64,000 nt of DNA from Apteryx mantelli (taxonomy: Eukaryota > Chordata > Aves > Apterygiformes > Apterygidae): assembly GCF_036417845.1 (NCBI RefSeq), contig NC_089980.1, positions 48,420,501 through 48,484,500 on the forward strand, read 5' to 3'. The translations under genes were made by a program, and so were the position numbers. Below are positions 25,100 through 39,154 of the stretch, piece after piece. A model generated the notes under the pieces. It ran no database searches, had not been told where the DNA came from, and saw nothing but the letters and a program-made list of their open reading frames with translations. The first letter of the stretch is position 1, and every line of letters starts with the position of its first letter.

Positions 25100-27400
25100 C
25101 ACAGGCTCCTAGAAATAAAGGCTGTAAAGTATGAGGCCAGCCAGTCCATTGCTAAGGCAGCATCAAGTGTACTTGTAGCTTTCCTGACACTTGCTTCAAA
25201 GACCTGCAGTGCTGGAGAACCCACAAGTTCCCCATACAATCCCTTCTGGGGGGCTTTGTCACCCTTAATATTACAACACTTTTCTTAATGTTTACTTGAA
25301 TAGCCCTTGCAGTAACTTAAGCCCATTATTTCTTGTCCTCTTCATTGTGAATATGAGCAACAGCTCATTCCTTTCCTTTTACAGCAACCTTTTATGTACT
25401 TAGGGACATAAAAGATATTCCTGACTTCCTCAGTCTTCTTTTCTTTGGGGCAGGAGTTCATTCAATTTTTCTTCATACGTCATGTTTTCTAGATCACTAG
25501 TCATTCGTGTTGCTCTTCTCTGGACTTTCTCCATCTGCAGGGATGTAAGCCAGACTCAGGCAATATTCCAGCTGAGTCATTACCAAGCACTGAGTAGAGA
25601 GAATGGTCATTTCTTTTGCCTTGCAGTCTATAGATTTCATTATATATATACAAGAATAATATTTGCTTTATTTCTACCAGAACAACACTGTTGATACAAG
25701 TCCATCTTATTAAATTAGCTTATTAATCCTCTCATATCCTTTTCTAGAGTATGCTGTGTAACCTTTCATTGCCAGCTGTGATTTTTGAGTCTAGAGACCC
25801 ACGTACTTTTTAGTAACAGAGCAAATCTAGAAAAGATTCCAAAGAAGACATCTCTCTATATTTTACATGTTAACAGTGGACCATTACTTTGTGGGCACAT
25901 CAGTGCAACCAGTTTTGCACTGGCCCTATAGTAGCTTCATACAAACCAGTAATTTGAAATTATTGTCTTTAGGCTTTGATATGGGTTGTTTGATAGGGTT
26001 TAGACTTGATAAGGTTTAGGCTTGATACGGGGTTCTGAAATGTAGCAAAGAAAAGCAGACATATTTTCTGTAATTTAAATTTGCTACAGAGGACTGTGAG
26101 CCTCCTCAGGGAAGAGAAAAGATTAGAAAAGATTGAAACCCACCCATCTTGGCCATGTTTCCCTGCCTTATAATGAGAATGTCATATGAAACAGCACTAA
26201 CAAAGGCCTGGCTAGAATCATGGTATGTGGAAATCCCTGCTTTTGCCATCTATACAAGGCCTGTTATCCCTGTTGCAGAAGGAAAGCAAATTGGTTTGAC
26301 GTTATTTATACTCGACAAATCCATGTTAGCTGATACTCTTTTTCTCTGTCTTCCAGATACCTGCAGTTTGTTCAGCTACTTCCCTTAAGACTTTTTCAGG
26401 GACAACTTCTTTTGTTCAGCTGATAATTTCCAGGCTCCTTTCTACACTTTTTAAAGTTAGCATTTAGTTAACATTTAACATTAACGTAGTTAACATTTGA
26501 CATTTCCCATTTTCTCATCTTCAATCATCTTGTTTGCCTCCCGCCGGTCTGTGAGGTGGCTCATGGTTCTGAGGTTACTCTTGCTAGTTCTTCAGGATCT
26601 CAGGTTGAAGTCTGTCAGTTCCAGTCCAGCTGAAAACTTCTAACTTATCTGCATAATTTCTGACCCATTCCTTGCCTATTTTAGTGTGAAAATGTTCCCG
26701 TTTGTGGTTGATATTAATGTCTTTAGATACTTGCTTATGCTTAGCCTTTTTTAGTGAAAACTAATTAAAAAAAATTAATATTGTGACTTTCTCAATTCCA
26801 TATGACAATAGCTTTTTGCCTCCTTTAGTAGACTGATGCTTTGATTGGTCTTTCCCTTGCTACTGATATGTGTCTGCTATCCTTGATGCTTCTTGCTAGT
26901 TACAACTCATCTTTACCCTTGACCTTTCTAATTTTATCACTATAAACTTGTGCTATTGGTTTGTACTGACCCACAGTAACGTGCTCCACTGTCCACTTTC
27001 TGCATGCTTCTTTCTTGTGTTTAGGACAAGCAAAGAGCTCATGTTTTAGCCATATTGGTCTCTTGCTATATTTTCTAGCTTTCCTCCAGATTGGAATACT
27101 TTGGCTTGTGTCCTTCATGATATTTTTTAAGGAACTACCAGTTTTATTCAACTCTTCTCTCCTAGACTTGCCTCCAAGGAGAGCTCATCTATCAGTTCCC
27201 TGAGTTTACTGAGGTCTGCCTTCTTGAAGTTCGTTTTTTTTATTTTTCTGTTTTATTTCCTCCTCATCTTAAGGAACATGAATGATGTTTAGTTGCTTTC
27301 CCCACCTGCCAGATCAAAACATTTTTTACCATTCCCAGAAACTCAGAAAAGAGGGAATCCTATTCGCCAGCATATTCATCAACTGATACCTCAAAAATAA
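25100..27400 (-). mobile_element. CR1 LINE, minus strand, about 2.3 kb
   Basis: On the plus strand the order is reverse-complement CR1: the 3' region (AAGCCCATTATTTCTTGTCC at about 25320), TTGCTCTTCTCTGGACTTTC (25509), then ATATTCCAGCTGAGTCATTA (25563), the RT core with ACTCGACAAATCCATGTTAG (26312), the TTCCAGTCCAGCTG region (26620) and, farthest upstream in the element, TCTGCCTTCTTGAAGTTCG (27215). These landmarks are in the right order over the full length, so this is one long 5'-truncated copy lying in the opposite orientation to the copy at 22.6-24.4 kb. Frames are heavily interrupted and the terminal octamers are missing. Internal short tandem duplications (GGTTTAG-CTTGATA near 25994-26027; TAGTTAACATTT near 26467-26503) have arisen by slippage. 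Confidence 0.88.
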
Positions 27401-30400
27401 ATTTACAAGCCACCTTCTAAATCATATATCAAGAGCGAGGCTGTACCCAGAGCAAAAGGCAAAGGAAAGGGAGCATGCAGAGAAGGCTTGTTCAAGCAGG
27501 CAGCCCTCCAAATTAGTGATAACAGACATGGGGAGTGACAGTTTCACCTACAATGAAAAATGTAAGGGATGAAATCAAAGCTTAACAGCAAGGCTGTCCT
27601 CAGAATTTCATGAGTTATGGTAAAATAAATGGACTATTGTTAAGAAGGGAGATGTTGCATTTCTGAAAAGAAGAGTAGGACTCCTTATTGCAAGACTGCA
27701 AGGAAAGAGCTGCAACCTGAGGCACATGGAATAGGGTTTTTACGGCACAGAGGGGATGACCGAGGGCTCAGCTGCTGCTGCAGGGAGTGCACCCTTACAC
27801 ACTCCCACTGCCTCCCCTGTGCCAACATTGCTGCTCAGCTGATCCCATGTGGGGAGCAGGATCAGGAAATGGCAACAGCAGAACCGGCAGAACCCTGACC
27901 ACAAAAAGAAAAAAATGAGGTGGTTCTGCTAGTATAGCTTCCTACACTGGCTCTCTATGGGATTAGATGAGCACCAGGCCAGTGTAAGGTGATGGGGGAG
28001 GAGGGTGAGGCTTGAGGGGGCAGGACTAACCTTTTTGGCAGCAGTTTAAGGTTGAATTAGTTTAGCTGGATTATGAAATACAGTCCCTGAGGCCCAGTGG
28101 CTATCTTGCTGTCTCAGCTGGGAAATTCAAAGTCCTCTCATAAAACCAGCTCAAATATCAGTCCAGCAAGAAAAGTTTCTAGCCAAATCCTCTACATAAC
28201 AATGAAAAGGAGAAACAATGGAAGTGACAAGGAATGCTAAGCCAGGGAAGGTGGAATGGGGAGGAAGCCAAGCAATCACCAGCATATTCTTGCAGGATGA
28301 GACTGCAAACTGAAAAAGACTGCTCAGGAGAACAGTGCGGTCAGGTGAGATGGAGACAGCACATTTGTGAGTAATGATCCTGTTGCACTCTGCAAAATGA
28401 AACTTTCACTAATTTGCATGCAGCCTAATATGAGCAAATTGAAAAGACCAGAAATGCAATTTCACAATATTCTTAACTAAGACTAAGTTAAAAGACACTG
28501 TAATAACTCAGTGAGGGCCAAGCCCTGCCTCATTTCCTAGGCATTATGCAATAACTGAATATAGGAGACAAAGGCAGCCTTTACTCCAAGAGTGCCTGGA
28601 ATATAGACCAAGGATCTTCAACCCACATAATCAAAAATCATCTCCCAGTCAACAGAAATCAACTCTGTGGGGGAACCACACGTTTTTTAGGCAGAAGTTG
28701 CATGTTTCACAGAGAATAAAGGAGGAATGACAAGGGTTCATAGCCAAAACACACACAATTTGCAATCAATTTACCAAATTCTTCGCCTAACACTGACAGC
28801 CAGAGAAGGGACAAAACCCTGCACTGCTTCATCCCCCAGAGGTTCCTCTTTCTCTCCTTAAGCCTCAGGATAAAGTCCTGGTGATAACTGAGTGGCAAAA
28901 CTTTTCCCCACGTCTCTTTCAGATGGCCTGAAAAAGGGACTAAAAGACCTCGTGAAACTCAAGCAGCAAACATAGTGCTGGGTGCCATCCCGGGAACACA
29001 GCTGCTTGAGTTAGGAATCAATGGAGAGAGAATCAAGTCCCGTTCAGTCATTCCAGGTCCAAAGCTGAGATACTGTGAGGATTTTCATAGAATTTGGTGA
29101 GTCACTAGTGGACGCACATTCTGCAAAATGTAGTTCCAAGAAGAGCTGATCACCAAAGGCCCTTGACAGACTTACTTGCCTCATGCCTGGAATGAGGCAG
29201 ACAGGAGCTGGCATAGCCATTCAGGGGGACTCAGGAGCCAAGTCCAGACCACTGATTTCAAAAATCCGTCATCCCACATCTCCTACAAGATTGTTTTTCA
29301 CTCTTTGGTACTCTTGTCAGTGCCTAAGATTCATGAAGGTTTTTTGTCAGCTCCAAGGCCCTCCAACCTTCTCCACACTGTGGCAAAGACCCAGGGCCGT
29401 CTGCTCTGTGTTGCTTACAGAAAATGAATATTAGTTTTCCTACTTCCCAGCATTGCTTAACTAGAGGAAAAACATCCCTCAAAGCAAACTCATCTTTTTA
29501 GGAGAAATCCCAACAGTACCAAAACAAGGTATTTATATAAGGGGAATCTTTAAAATGTCATGGGAAGAAAGGTTTGGAAAAAAAAGAAAAGCTATCATGT
29601 ACCAGTCCAAACTTTTATCTACAGCTCTGTTGAGACAATAAAGCTAGAAAATAAATTATTTACAATTGCTCTAAAACCTATGCAATGCACAACAAACGGA
29701 GTGGCACTAAAACTCAGTGAGTTATACTGTCTTTCCTCAGGGTTGAAATGTCACCAAACATCAGCCAAGACTAAATCACCGAGAAGAGAGGATGTAGTTC
29801 CAAATGTTTCCTGTGTAACATCTACTTAAGAGTGTTTCAAATCACTCCCCCAGAATAAAATATCAGTCATTAAACAATTTGCCAAGAGAACAAATTATCC
29901 CTATGGAAGGAACATAAACATTAATTAAAGAAAAGATGATGATCAAAAGAGGAACTCAAAACACCAATAAACAACCTGGAAAAACTTCCTGAACAGTAAT
30001 CAAATCAAGCCAGAGCTGCAAGCTCCACACCACAATAAAGAAAAACTTCCTTTCCCTAGTCAGTAAACCAGTCAGTTCAAATGTCTTTACTCAAGTGCAC
30101 CTCTGGCACAAAACATAAATCTATCGCCTCTCAGAACAGGCACTATGAAAGTAAGAACAGTCTCTCTGAAAAGACATATGTGCAGAGACCCAAACTTTGT
30201 ACTGCTCACAAGAGTGACACTTATTACAAAAACTGAAAAGGAGCCAACTACCAAACCTCAGACAAAATACTGAAACCAAAACTGCTGATAGTCACTAATC
30301 TCTGGCACCATCACTGGTCCAACATGCACTGCTGCCATCACCCTCTTTAGTCTGTACCATTTCCATTTGTCAGGCTTTAGGCCCATGATATACTGATGAG

Positions 30401-33400
30401 AGAACAAAAATAGGGTAAAATCCAGAAACACCTCAATCCTACCTTCAAATTCATCCAAAAACATGGTTGGCGATATTTGGGCATATCTTCCTCATGGCAG
30501 AGTGGGACCAAAAGCAATCCCAAGTCCCTGCTTCCATTCTCAGAGGTGTAATCCCTTGCCAATACAGACGTTGCTCAGACCAACAACTTGCAGCTCACAA
30601 AAAAATTAGATGCTTACAGAGTGGACACGTGGAGAATATTTTCATTAATATTAATTGCAAGAAAATTTTCAGAAATGGCAACCCTTGGCCTTGCCATTAA
30701 AATCAGACCTCTCACTTCTCACATGTCAGGACAAGCTGTGGGGGTTGGAGGGGTGCTGATTGCATGGTTTCTCCGACATACCCAGCACCAGCTGCTGTCA
30801 GAGGCCAAGGGACCTTGGGCCTCCTCCCATGCAGCAATTCTTGCACTGGAAGTTTGCCTTGGAGATCTAGGCAGGACATAGCACCAGTTGTTGGTTAAAG
30901 CAATGATGCTGATGTGTTGGTGCAAGGATTTGCTTGAGTAAACTCATTTTAAACCTTATCATCACAGCAGCAGATAAATGAACAGCTCTTAAACCCACAC
31001 TTAGTGTAACTGCTTTCCTGAAACAGGGCTGAGAATAACCACGTACTTCAAGGTAAGCACTCAGAAACACCGAGGTGGGTTGGAAAGAGAGAAATGCAAG
31101 TGGTAACACCAAACACTATTCTTTGTGCCAGCCACTACCTCTGTTTGTTGTTTGGATGATGACATTTGGCAGATAAGCCAACGTGCAGAAAAGTTTGATC
31201 CAATACAGACAGGGAGTTGGATCAAGGAGTATCTGCTCTGGCACCAGAAGGCAGTTATCACTGTTGGAGGATTCACAGGGTGAAAGCCAGGTGGATGACA
31301 TGGGGCTAGAGTTTGGTCCAGATGGATTAAAGTCACATGCTAAAAGGATTAAAACTGTTCATGACCTAAAGGCACTCAAGAACTACAAAGCGGCTTGGAA
31401 CTGGAGATATTCCACACAACGTATTTCATGCCATGCTAATAGAGCAAGGCCATCTCATAACTTGCCTGGATCTTGACTGTGGCATGCAGATGTGATATAC
31501 ACCAATAATCATCAGACCACAAATGAAGACGGCTTCTAAAGGAGAGAGAGATGGAAGATGAATTTGCATCAGTCTCAGGTCCTTCCACTGAAGTGTCCTG
31601 CTTCCACATGATATAATTCTTACTGCATATTAACTAATAGGACAAAACTTATTATCTAGTTCTGTTTAAAAATGTGCTAAACACATTGCATATTAATGTG
31701 TATCACTGTTCATTTGAACACATCTGTATTGCATACTGTTTTGGTGGGTACTGTCTCACATTACTTTGCATCCCACCAGGACCAGCTCTCTGTGTCATAC
31801 CAGGGACATGCTGATCCAGTTCACCTCCTTGTTTACACGCTGACACACAGTCAGGTTCAAGCCACTACTGGATAAGTGCTATGGGGATCAAACACAGTGC
31901 TGTACTACAAGTGGTGCAGGATACAGCATTGGTCCATGCGTTGTTCCCCTTGGCGCTTTGCAGAGGTCTGAGGTCTCATCCTGCAGCATCTGAGAAGAAG
32001 CCACACAACAAATCTAGCAATACATGGGTGAAAAGGCAGAGCCTCTGGCAGGGCTTCTGCCAGTTGTCTGTGCTATCAGGAGGATTTACCAAGGGCTGTG
32101 ACTGTTGAGCTGTTGTTTATGTATGTCAGACAGAGCTGGGTCAGTCCAGAACAGCTGACTGGGACTGACAGACACGCTAGGGAGGGAGAGAGTCATTTAA
32201 AATCCAAATTCTCTTGGCCATGCAAAAGCCTGTGTAGGTCCTATGGCAGTAGACACCTATGTTTAGGGATCTACAACACAATATTCTTGTGCTTCGCCAT
32301 TTCCTCTAACCTCAAAATGATACCCTGACTCAGGGTGGGGAAAGAGCTCAGAAATGCCAGTACCAGTGTTGCTCCACCTCTGGGCATGGCTGTCCCTCCC
32401 AGCAATCCCATCTCCCTCCTGGCTGCACACTGTGGCAGCCCCTATTCTGCTTACATTAGTGTGTATCACAGTTTAATCAAGTCTCTTCCTAAGGCTATAG
32501 CTGTCAGGACAGCTAACAAGGTGCATCTGACAGTATTGCCTTCACAGGACTTTACAAGGTGTTGTTAGGCTTGTTTCCTGCCACAAAAAACAGTATTCGA
32601 GCAGGACATCAACTCTTCTGACAAAACCTATGACAAACTACAGAGGTATTGAGATGCCAGTAATAAAAGAGATGTGGGGCACAGTCAAACCCTGAGGGTC
32701 TGACCAGTCATTGCAGAACTCCATTTACTTCACAGTGAGCTTGTGCATGTCCATAGGGCACATAAGCGTGACTTCATGGTACAGTGAGTTCTCTATCACA
32801 GCTCTTGCAGTTGGGGCCTGCAACTTCTGCCAGCGCAGGGAGCTCTGCTCTTGCCACCATGCAGAGCATTTGAGGGGATGACAGTGTGACTTGTACCAGT
32901 GCCAGGGTGAGGCATTCCTGCAGCGGGCAAGTGCCTGTTCCAGATATCTGTGCATGACTGATAGAAGGGGAGGAAACCATACCTCAGAAGATTGTCTTGA
33001 AGATACATTAACCTCATTGCTTCCACACTTCCAAGGCAAGAGTGAGACCAGAAGATCCATATCCCATAAAAACCCTGGGTCCTATCAGTTAATGTTTCTA
33101 CTTTGAGCATTTTGGGGGTATGAGACCCTGAAAAAAAACAGCAAAATCTATACACACTGTCTTGTGAGGGTAGGGTTCTCCCTAAAGGAAAAGTGTTCTT
33201 CTCAAGTTATGCCACAACCTCATTTTGAAAAAGAACTTCCAAAAAGTGTGAAGCTAACCTTTTTTGTCAAGGAATGAATGTAAGATGAGTGATTTTTGAA
33301 AAAAGACAGAAACTCTCCTAAAAGACATAAAATTGTGCAGTGCCACTATGATACATAGGAGAATTCATATTTCTTAATTTTTAAAAAGAGCAAAACACTT

Positions 33401-36400
33401 TCCATGACAAAATCAGGAATCACGAATATCACTTTTAATATAATCATTTTGTTTTCCTTATTTTTAAAGCAGTCAAATCATACTCATTCCTTCCATTCAT
33501 GATTTTTTGTTTTTTGAGGCTAAGTTGTTTCCAAAGAGAGAAGCTTAAATTTATAATAGTGAAGAAATAGATGAAGTGCTTATAACATAAAGATCAGACG
33601 AGGTGTAGTAGCAGCAGGTTAAACCAAGGTTGGTCTGCAGGCTTCTCAGATAGCAATGGTAGATGGCTCAAAGCAGACATCAAATCTTATCATATCCATC
33701 TAGTTCAATAAAATGAATTCAAGTGATCAGCACCCTAACCACTATCATGTTTTCCAGAAAAGATAAAAGAACAAAGAATCTTTAATCAATATGGAAAGAA
33801 TGGCAGATGTTTAGACTTAAGCAGAGACAAGACACAAAGTCTTACAAGGGAAATGTGATGATTTCCAGGCTGTTCTCAAGGTCAGCTGGATAAGATTTGT
33901 GATAAGGAAGTTATGTAAAAACAGGGCATTTAAAACATTTGTATCTGTCTTGTACCCATGGAAGCCCTGCTGGCAAAGATTAGTGTCCCTACTTCCGTAA
34001 TACAAAAACTAACGGGGGAATTTCTCAAAGAATTTGTCTGGCTTCCTAAAGTAAGGACATCTGAGAAAACAAGTAATTACCCTAAAGGAACCTAGCCCAC
34101 ATGCTGGGAGGTCTCAATGCATGAGGGCACAAAATCTGGTCAGTCTCTCTGAGTCTTATCTCATCTGAACAGCATCTCCACTCAAAATGTGGAGTCCACA
34201 TTGTAGTAGGGCCTCCATTTTTAGGTCTCATCTATGCTAAATGCAGTTTTAGACCTATTCAGACCAAGAATATTGAAATGGATTTCAGATAGAGCCTTGA
34301 TTATAAAAATGACTTGAAATGTGCTGAGGGAATGTCATGAGATGTTCAGTCTGGAGCTAATCGGCTAACTTCAGCTGATTTTCAAGCCCAACCCATGCTG
34401 CTCTGGAACGGGGGGATTTTGCAGATCTCTCTGACCAAAGGGAAGGACTGAACATTTCCAGCTGATTGTGCAGCAAATGAATATACAAGAGTCACTTGAG
34501 AAATGTGGTGCTCTCAGCAGGTGCCCCAGAAGGGCGGTGATGAAAAAGAAGTCAAGAGGAGCTCTACGCAGCCTGAAATATCTCAGACTTACAGATGGGG
34601 ATGGAACCTGCTGTGGGAACATTAGAGCTCAGGATACTTTTGTGTATAATTCTCAAGGATATTGAAGTGGATAAAGTTTTTTTTTGTTGCACCCATGTTG
34701 CTTTCTTTCCTACTCTGTTATCCTGGAGGAAGTAAGTGATGAGCTGCAAGTTGCCATGCATAAGTGGATCTGAGAAATGCAACTAGGTAACCAGAAGGCC
34801 ATTGGGCAACCTGTGGCACTAATTTCAGTATCTGGGAGAGCTTGTGGGGTTTCACCTCCTAAAAAAAGGCTGGCAGAAGGCACCCTATCCATTACAGCTG
34901 AAATCAGTGACAAGCTGTAAATGCACCCTGTCTGCCTAGAGGCACACGGGCCCTTGCTCAAAGTTCTGGGAATGGCGGGTGGATACTAACCCGGGTTCAA
35001 GCAGTCCCTGATGAAGATAGTTCATCCATCCAGAAATGAAGATGAACTGCAATCAGTTCCTTGGTATCTGAGGTGTGATAAAAAAATCAATTAATGGAAC
35101 GATTCAGCCAGCTTTATGATCAAGTTCAGAGCTAGTCAACAAAGAAATTTCCATTCCAAGAGAAATTCTTGCATTTTGAATCTTGTTTTCATTCTAACTT
35201 AGGATGAAAAGTCAAAAGTTAAAACAAACAAAAAAACCTTATAATAAAAATTCCTTAAAAAAGAAAAATTGATTCAAAGACATAGAAACCACCTTATAAT
35301 AGCATTTCTGACACTGTCAAAATTTGTAACATAATAATCAAAGAGAAATGAGATGACTGAAAAGAAATTGAGAGAGTTGAGCTGCAGTCTCCAATTTTCA
35401 TTTTAAATCATTCTAATATTAATATTTCGAAATTTTGCATCAGAACTGATGCATTCCCATTAAACACTGAAGTTTCAGGGAAATTAATTTCCATCTGTTT
35501 TCCAAATAGTGGAGGGATTCACAGCCTTTAGTTAGCAATAACTGATAAAAAAGATGCTCTTTAAACATGCATTTAAAAATATTGTGAGGATGAAACAAAC
35601 TCTTTGGAAGCAATTGATTTTCATTGAGCAAATCCCTGCCCTGCCAGCTGAAGCCATAATTTGGATCAGATGTCTGGACAGTTTGTAGCTAGGGGACAGA
35701 CAGAGAATTGTTGAGATTTGCTTTGAAACACATGATGGGGTGAATTTCAATTGTCAAAATTCTTGTAAAGTTGAAGCAGGGTAGATTCCTGCTGACTAGA
35801 TATTCATGAAAAATTGCTAATTGTAGAGGAATGGAAAAAAAGAGTGGCAAAATGTAAACCAGGGAATATAGCAAAAGCTGGAACAGGAAACTGAGCCATT
35901 GAGGAATGTTTTGACACCCAGAGTATGAACCCATCTTTAGTGGAATCTGGTGTCCCCACATTGCAGGCCACAGATGCCACCAGAGCAGCAAAGGTTTTAC
36001 TTTAGAACATATCAGGAACCTGTTGCTCTTCCCTGAAGCAGCACTGTTCCAGTGCTAAAGAGAGAGACACAAATTGTTAGAGACAGTCGGGAGCCTGCAA
36101 ATGAGAGATGTACAGCCTTCACTGGAACGTGTGATGACAGCTGAGTGTCGCTTGATTTCATAATTATCTGGGCTTTTCAAAGGCACCTCAAGCAGTTAGG
36201 TACCCGCTTCCCACTGATGTCCAAGGGGCTCGGACGCCTTGCTTTCCTACACTCCTTTGAATCATAAATAGTGATGAGTGGAAGAGACGATTCTTTTTTG
36301 AGGGGAGGGGGAAACCTGTTTCATTCTGACATGGGAAAAATGTTGCCTTTTAAAAATTCTCATCAAGGGAGGTAAAACAGCATGGCTCTGGAACAGTTTG

Positions 36401-38599
36401 GCCACCAGGGTGCCCTGGATCCAAAAGCTGCTGTGTGCGTCGGTTGGCGTGGAGGGCTGCGGTCACTGCATTATCCCAGAGCTGTCCCTGTGCCTTGGGT
36501 CTGGGCAGCCCTGGGCCCCCCACAGCCTCCTGGCAAGGCCCCCAACCAAGGTGCTTGTGGGGAGGGAGCCAGAGGCATTTCCACAGGAGCCAGCATGTCA
36601 TACCTGTATTTCGTGAGTCACTGCTCCAAGCAAGAGAAATATGAATCTGAGGTACACTGACACCTCCTCCTGCACACATAGCCCTGCTGGACTCAGGTTG
36701 GACTTCCTCAGAGTTTGCCGAGAACACAAAAGAAAATGCTTTTAGAAGCACTGTTAATTTCACAAACAAACAAAAGTCTTAAGGCATCCTGTGTTTAAAA
36801 TCTGCTAGAGCTAGAAAATCTTCCCTACAGCTTACTTTAGCATCCTACCATACACATCACAGAAATTACTAGAGAAGAAGAAACTGTGGCTACAATTAGG
36901 AAAATTAAACTTATATTTAGAGGAGGAATTTCTTTAACATTTGACCTATAACAGTGATTGTTAGATGCCAGTCACTCAAGAAACGAAATTTATTTGCCAC
37001 TTTTCAAATGAGAGAAAAGTATGGAAAATGCAAAAAGAAGATGATAGCAAAGGAAACCTTATTCAGTCCATATTGGTAGTGCTATGCTAAGAAGAAAAGT
37101 CTTCACAGATTCAAAATCCTTTTCCAACGTGGACCCACTATTACTAGCCATGGTCACATTCAGCCAAGTAATTATGCCCTGAAATTTCAATTAAATTTTA
37201 AATAAATTTGAAATCTGAAATAAACAACAATTTAGATGACTCTTTTGCAGAATGCCTGTTCTGGTTTCCATCCAGCTATAATTATCTTATGAATTTTTCT
37301 ACAGCAACATTTCTTTACAGCTGAACCTGCTTTTTGCCATGAACATAAATGCAAGAAGGTGGTGAGTGTTTCAATTGATTGTACTACTGATGGAAAAAAA
37401 AATTCAGTGACACCATGGTAGAATGTCTGTCTAACTTGGTCATGTAGGAAATGAAAATAAAACACAAAACATAATTATTCTAACAAACAAAACACAGCAG
37501 GTGCTTTAGATCTACAATGATTTTATTAAGTACTGCACCAAGAAAAGAACCACGATTATTTGCCAACAGATCCACATTTTAAAATTAATGAGTTAATGGT
37601 AACATTCACCTTTTTTTTAATAGAAAAATGTTTAGAGTATTTTTGTGACCTCTCAATAGCTTAGAACATAAAATCAACAACCCACACTGGCTGAAGTTAG
37701 TAAATACAATAACATAGTATAGAACAGATTGGTGTGTTTTTAAAACTTGTTTTTGGTAATACAGAATTAATTTTCAGTGCTGACTTATATGATGCTTTTT
37801 TATACAGAATTCTGTACCAAGAACTGTTGTTAAAGAACATAGCTGAGAATGATATATCTCTGCTGTCTGATCAAAAAAAAAGAAACAAACTCATACCTAT
37901 ATAAAATATATTCTTCATATCATCTTTCATTGCTAAATTCAAAGTAATTAAGAAAAAAATCCATTTTTCATCCAAAAGGAAAGATGCAGAATAAGAAGAG
38001 AAATGGGCCACAGATAATTTTCAAAGCAAAAGCAACAATAGAGTGTGAAAAAGGATAAAAATGGTATTAAAACTGAACCAAAGAGAGCAGGAAATGTCAT
38101 GCAGCAGCCAGTGCTATACAAATAATTGGTTAGCAGCTTTTTTCTTTTTCAACAACACAAAAACTAGTGAAAATGAGTTTTTTATGCTTTGTAGTTTTTA
38201 GCAGCTTTAATATTAATATCTTTCCGTTTTTTAAATGAGAACATGCTTTTGAAATGCATAACTGGTTTATTTTGACTAATTATTTTTTCTTCATTTGCTT
38301 CTCTTTTGCTGGAATGCTGAATTGAATCTGAAAACATGTTTCGATACTGCTCTCCCTGAATTGTTTTAAGCTAAAAGATCAACAAACTACTGCAATAGTC
38401 CCTGATGCCAAGATTTTTCAAAACTCTAGTCTAGTTTCGTAACTATTGCATCCCCCCACTTTCCCCAATCCCATATTGTAGACATTAAATGGAGTGTTAA
38501 TAGTGCTGTTACCTTCAGAAACCTGATTTTCTCTGCTTTCAGGGAGATAAGCTTTTCATTAAGTAGAAGTTTGAGGAAAATATTTTCTGAGCTACAGTA
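27401..38599. other. Long intergenic stretch, no gene recognised
   Basis: About 11 kb shows no recognisable exon, RNA gene or confidently named transposon. Frames reach 119 codons (minus, 32796-33155) and 139 codons (minus, 36350-36769), but they overlap equally long frames on other strands, lack similarity I recognise and have no convincing splice context. A GTTAGGTACCCGCTTCCCA phrase near 36198 is of a kind seen in old amniote interspersed repeats. Confidence 0.5.
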
Positions 38600-39125
38600 C
38601 CAATGTCTGAAGAATGACCATGAATTGTGGAAGACAGAAGGAAAAATGGAAATGTGTCAGGACATGGCTTGAAGCATTTCAGAAATTTCTGCTTTGTGTT
38701 ACCAATACATATTGCGTTTTAGAAGTTTCTAAAGGCAAATGCCTACTCGGTGGGTGGCAGAATAACAGAAAACTCCTTCCCAGCAGAGTACAGGAGAGAA
38801 GGAGAGGTGATTGCTCAGGGCCTCCATCAGTCAGGGAAATGTGTGAAGATGTACTTTTATCTTCAAAAGCAAGGCGCAGGGGCGTTGAATGTGCCACAGT
38901 ACTTCTTCATGAATCAGTTTGCAAAAAGCCTCCAACCCATTTTATAAACTTTAATAGATTGTTATGGCACATTATCAATTTTGAAGCTGCTGTACATGTG
39001 TTGTTAATATGCTATGGTATTTGTAATTGAATATGACCTCCTATGACATTAAAAATTTGACTGTCCATCCCAAAAGACATCCACATGTTTTATGAAGGAC
39101 AAGTGTGCTTCAATAAACCTTCTAA
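38600..39125 (+). pseudogene. PIF/Harbinger transposase remnant (C-terminal part), plus strand
   Basis: The frame starting near 38611 reads RMTMNCGRQKEKWKCVRT and then, about 20 residues on, NTYCVLE, SKGKCLLGGW. This parallels the end of Harbinger (HARBI1-like, DDE_Tnp_4) transposases, where an R-M-T-x-E-x-A-F-G-R-x-K-x-R-W-x-C block precedes a C-V-L-H-N-x-C-E block. Here the A-F pair and the catalytic-type Glu/His-Asn positions are lost or changed (MNCGRQK; VLEVS), an in-frame stop lies just upstream of the block, and no DDE-containing N-terminal part is recognisable before it. It is therefore a decayed copy. A 138-codon frame (38614-39030) runs through it, but the downstream part is probably frameshifted. 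An AATAAA at 39112-39117 follows, as expected for the element's own 3' end. This is inference from family pattern memory without an alignment. Confidence 0.65.
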
Positions 39126-39154
39126 CCAAGAACACATGCTCAATAAACAAAAAG

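Noticed and set aside
32725-33155. 111- and 119-codon minus frames with Trp/His-rich products
   Set aside because: They overlap each other in different frames and a plus-strand frame, and no family similarity or splice context was found.
27401-36000. Paired long terminal repeats of an endogenous retrovirus
   Set aside because: I could not find two matching direct repeats with TG...CA ends, a primer-binding site or a gag/pol motif. A computed self-comparison would be needed to exclude weak pairs.
36350-36769. 139-codon minus frame and three overlapping plus frames
   Set aside because: Four frames open at once in a locally GC-rich segment point to chance. None has a recognisable motif.
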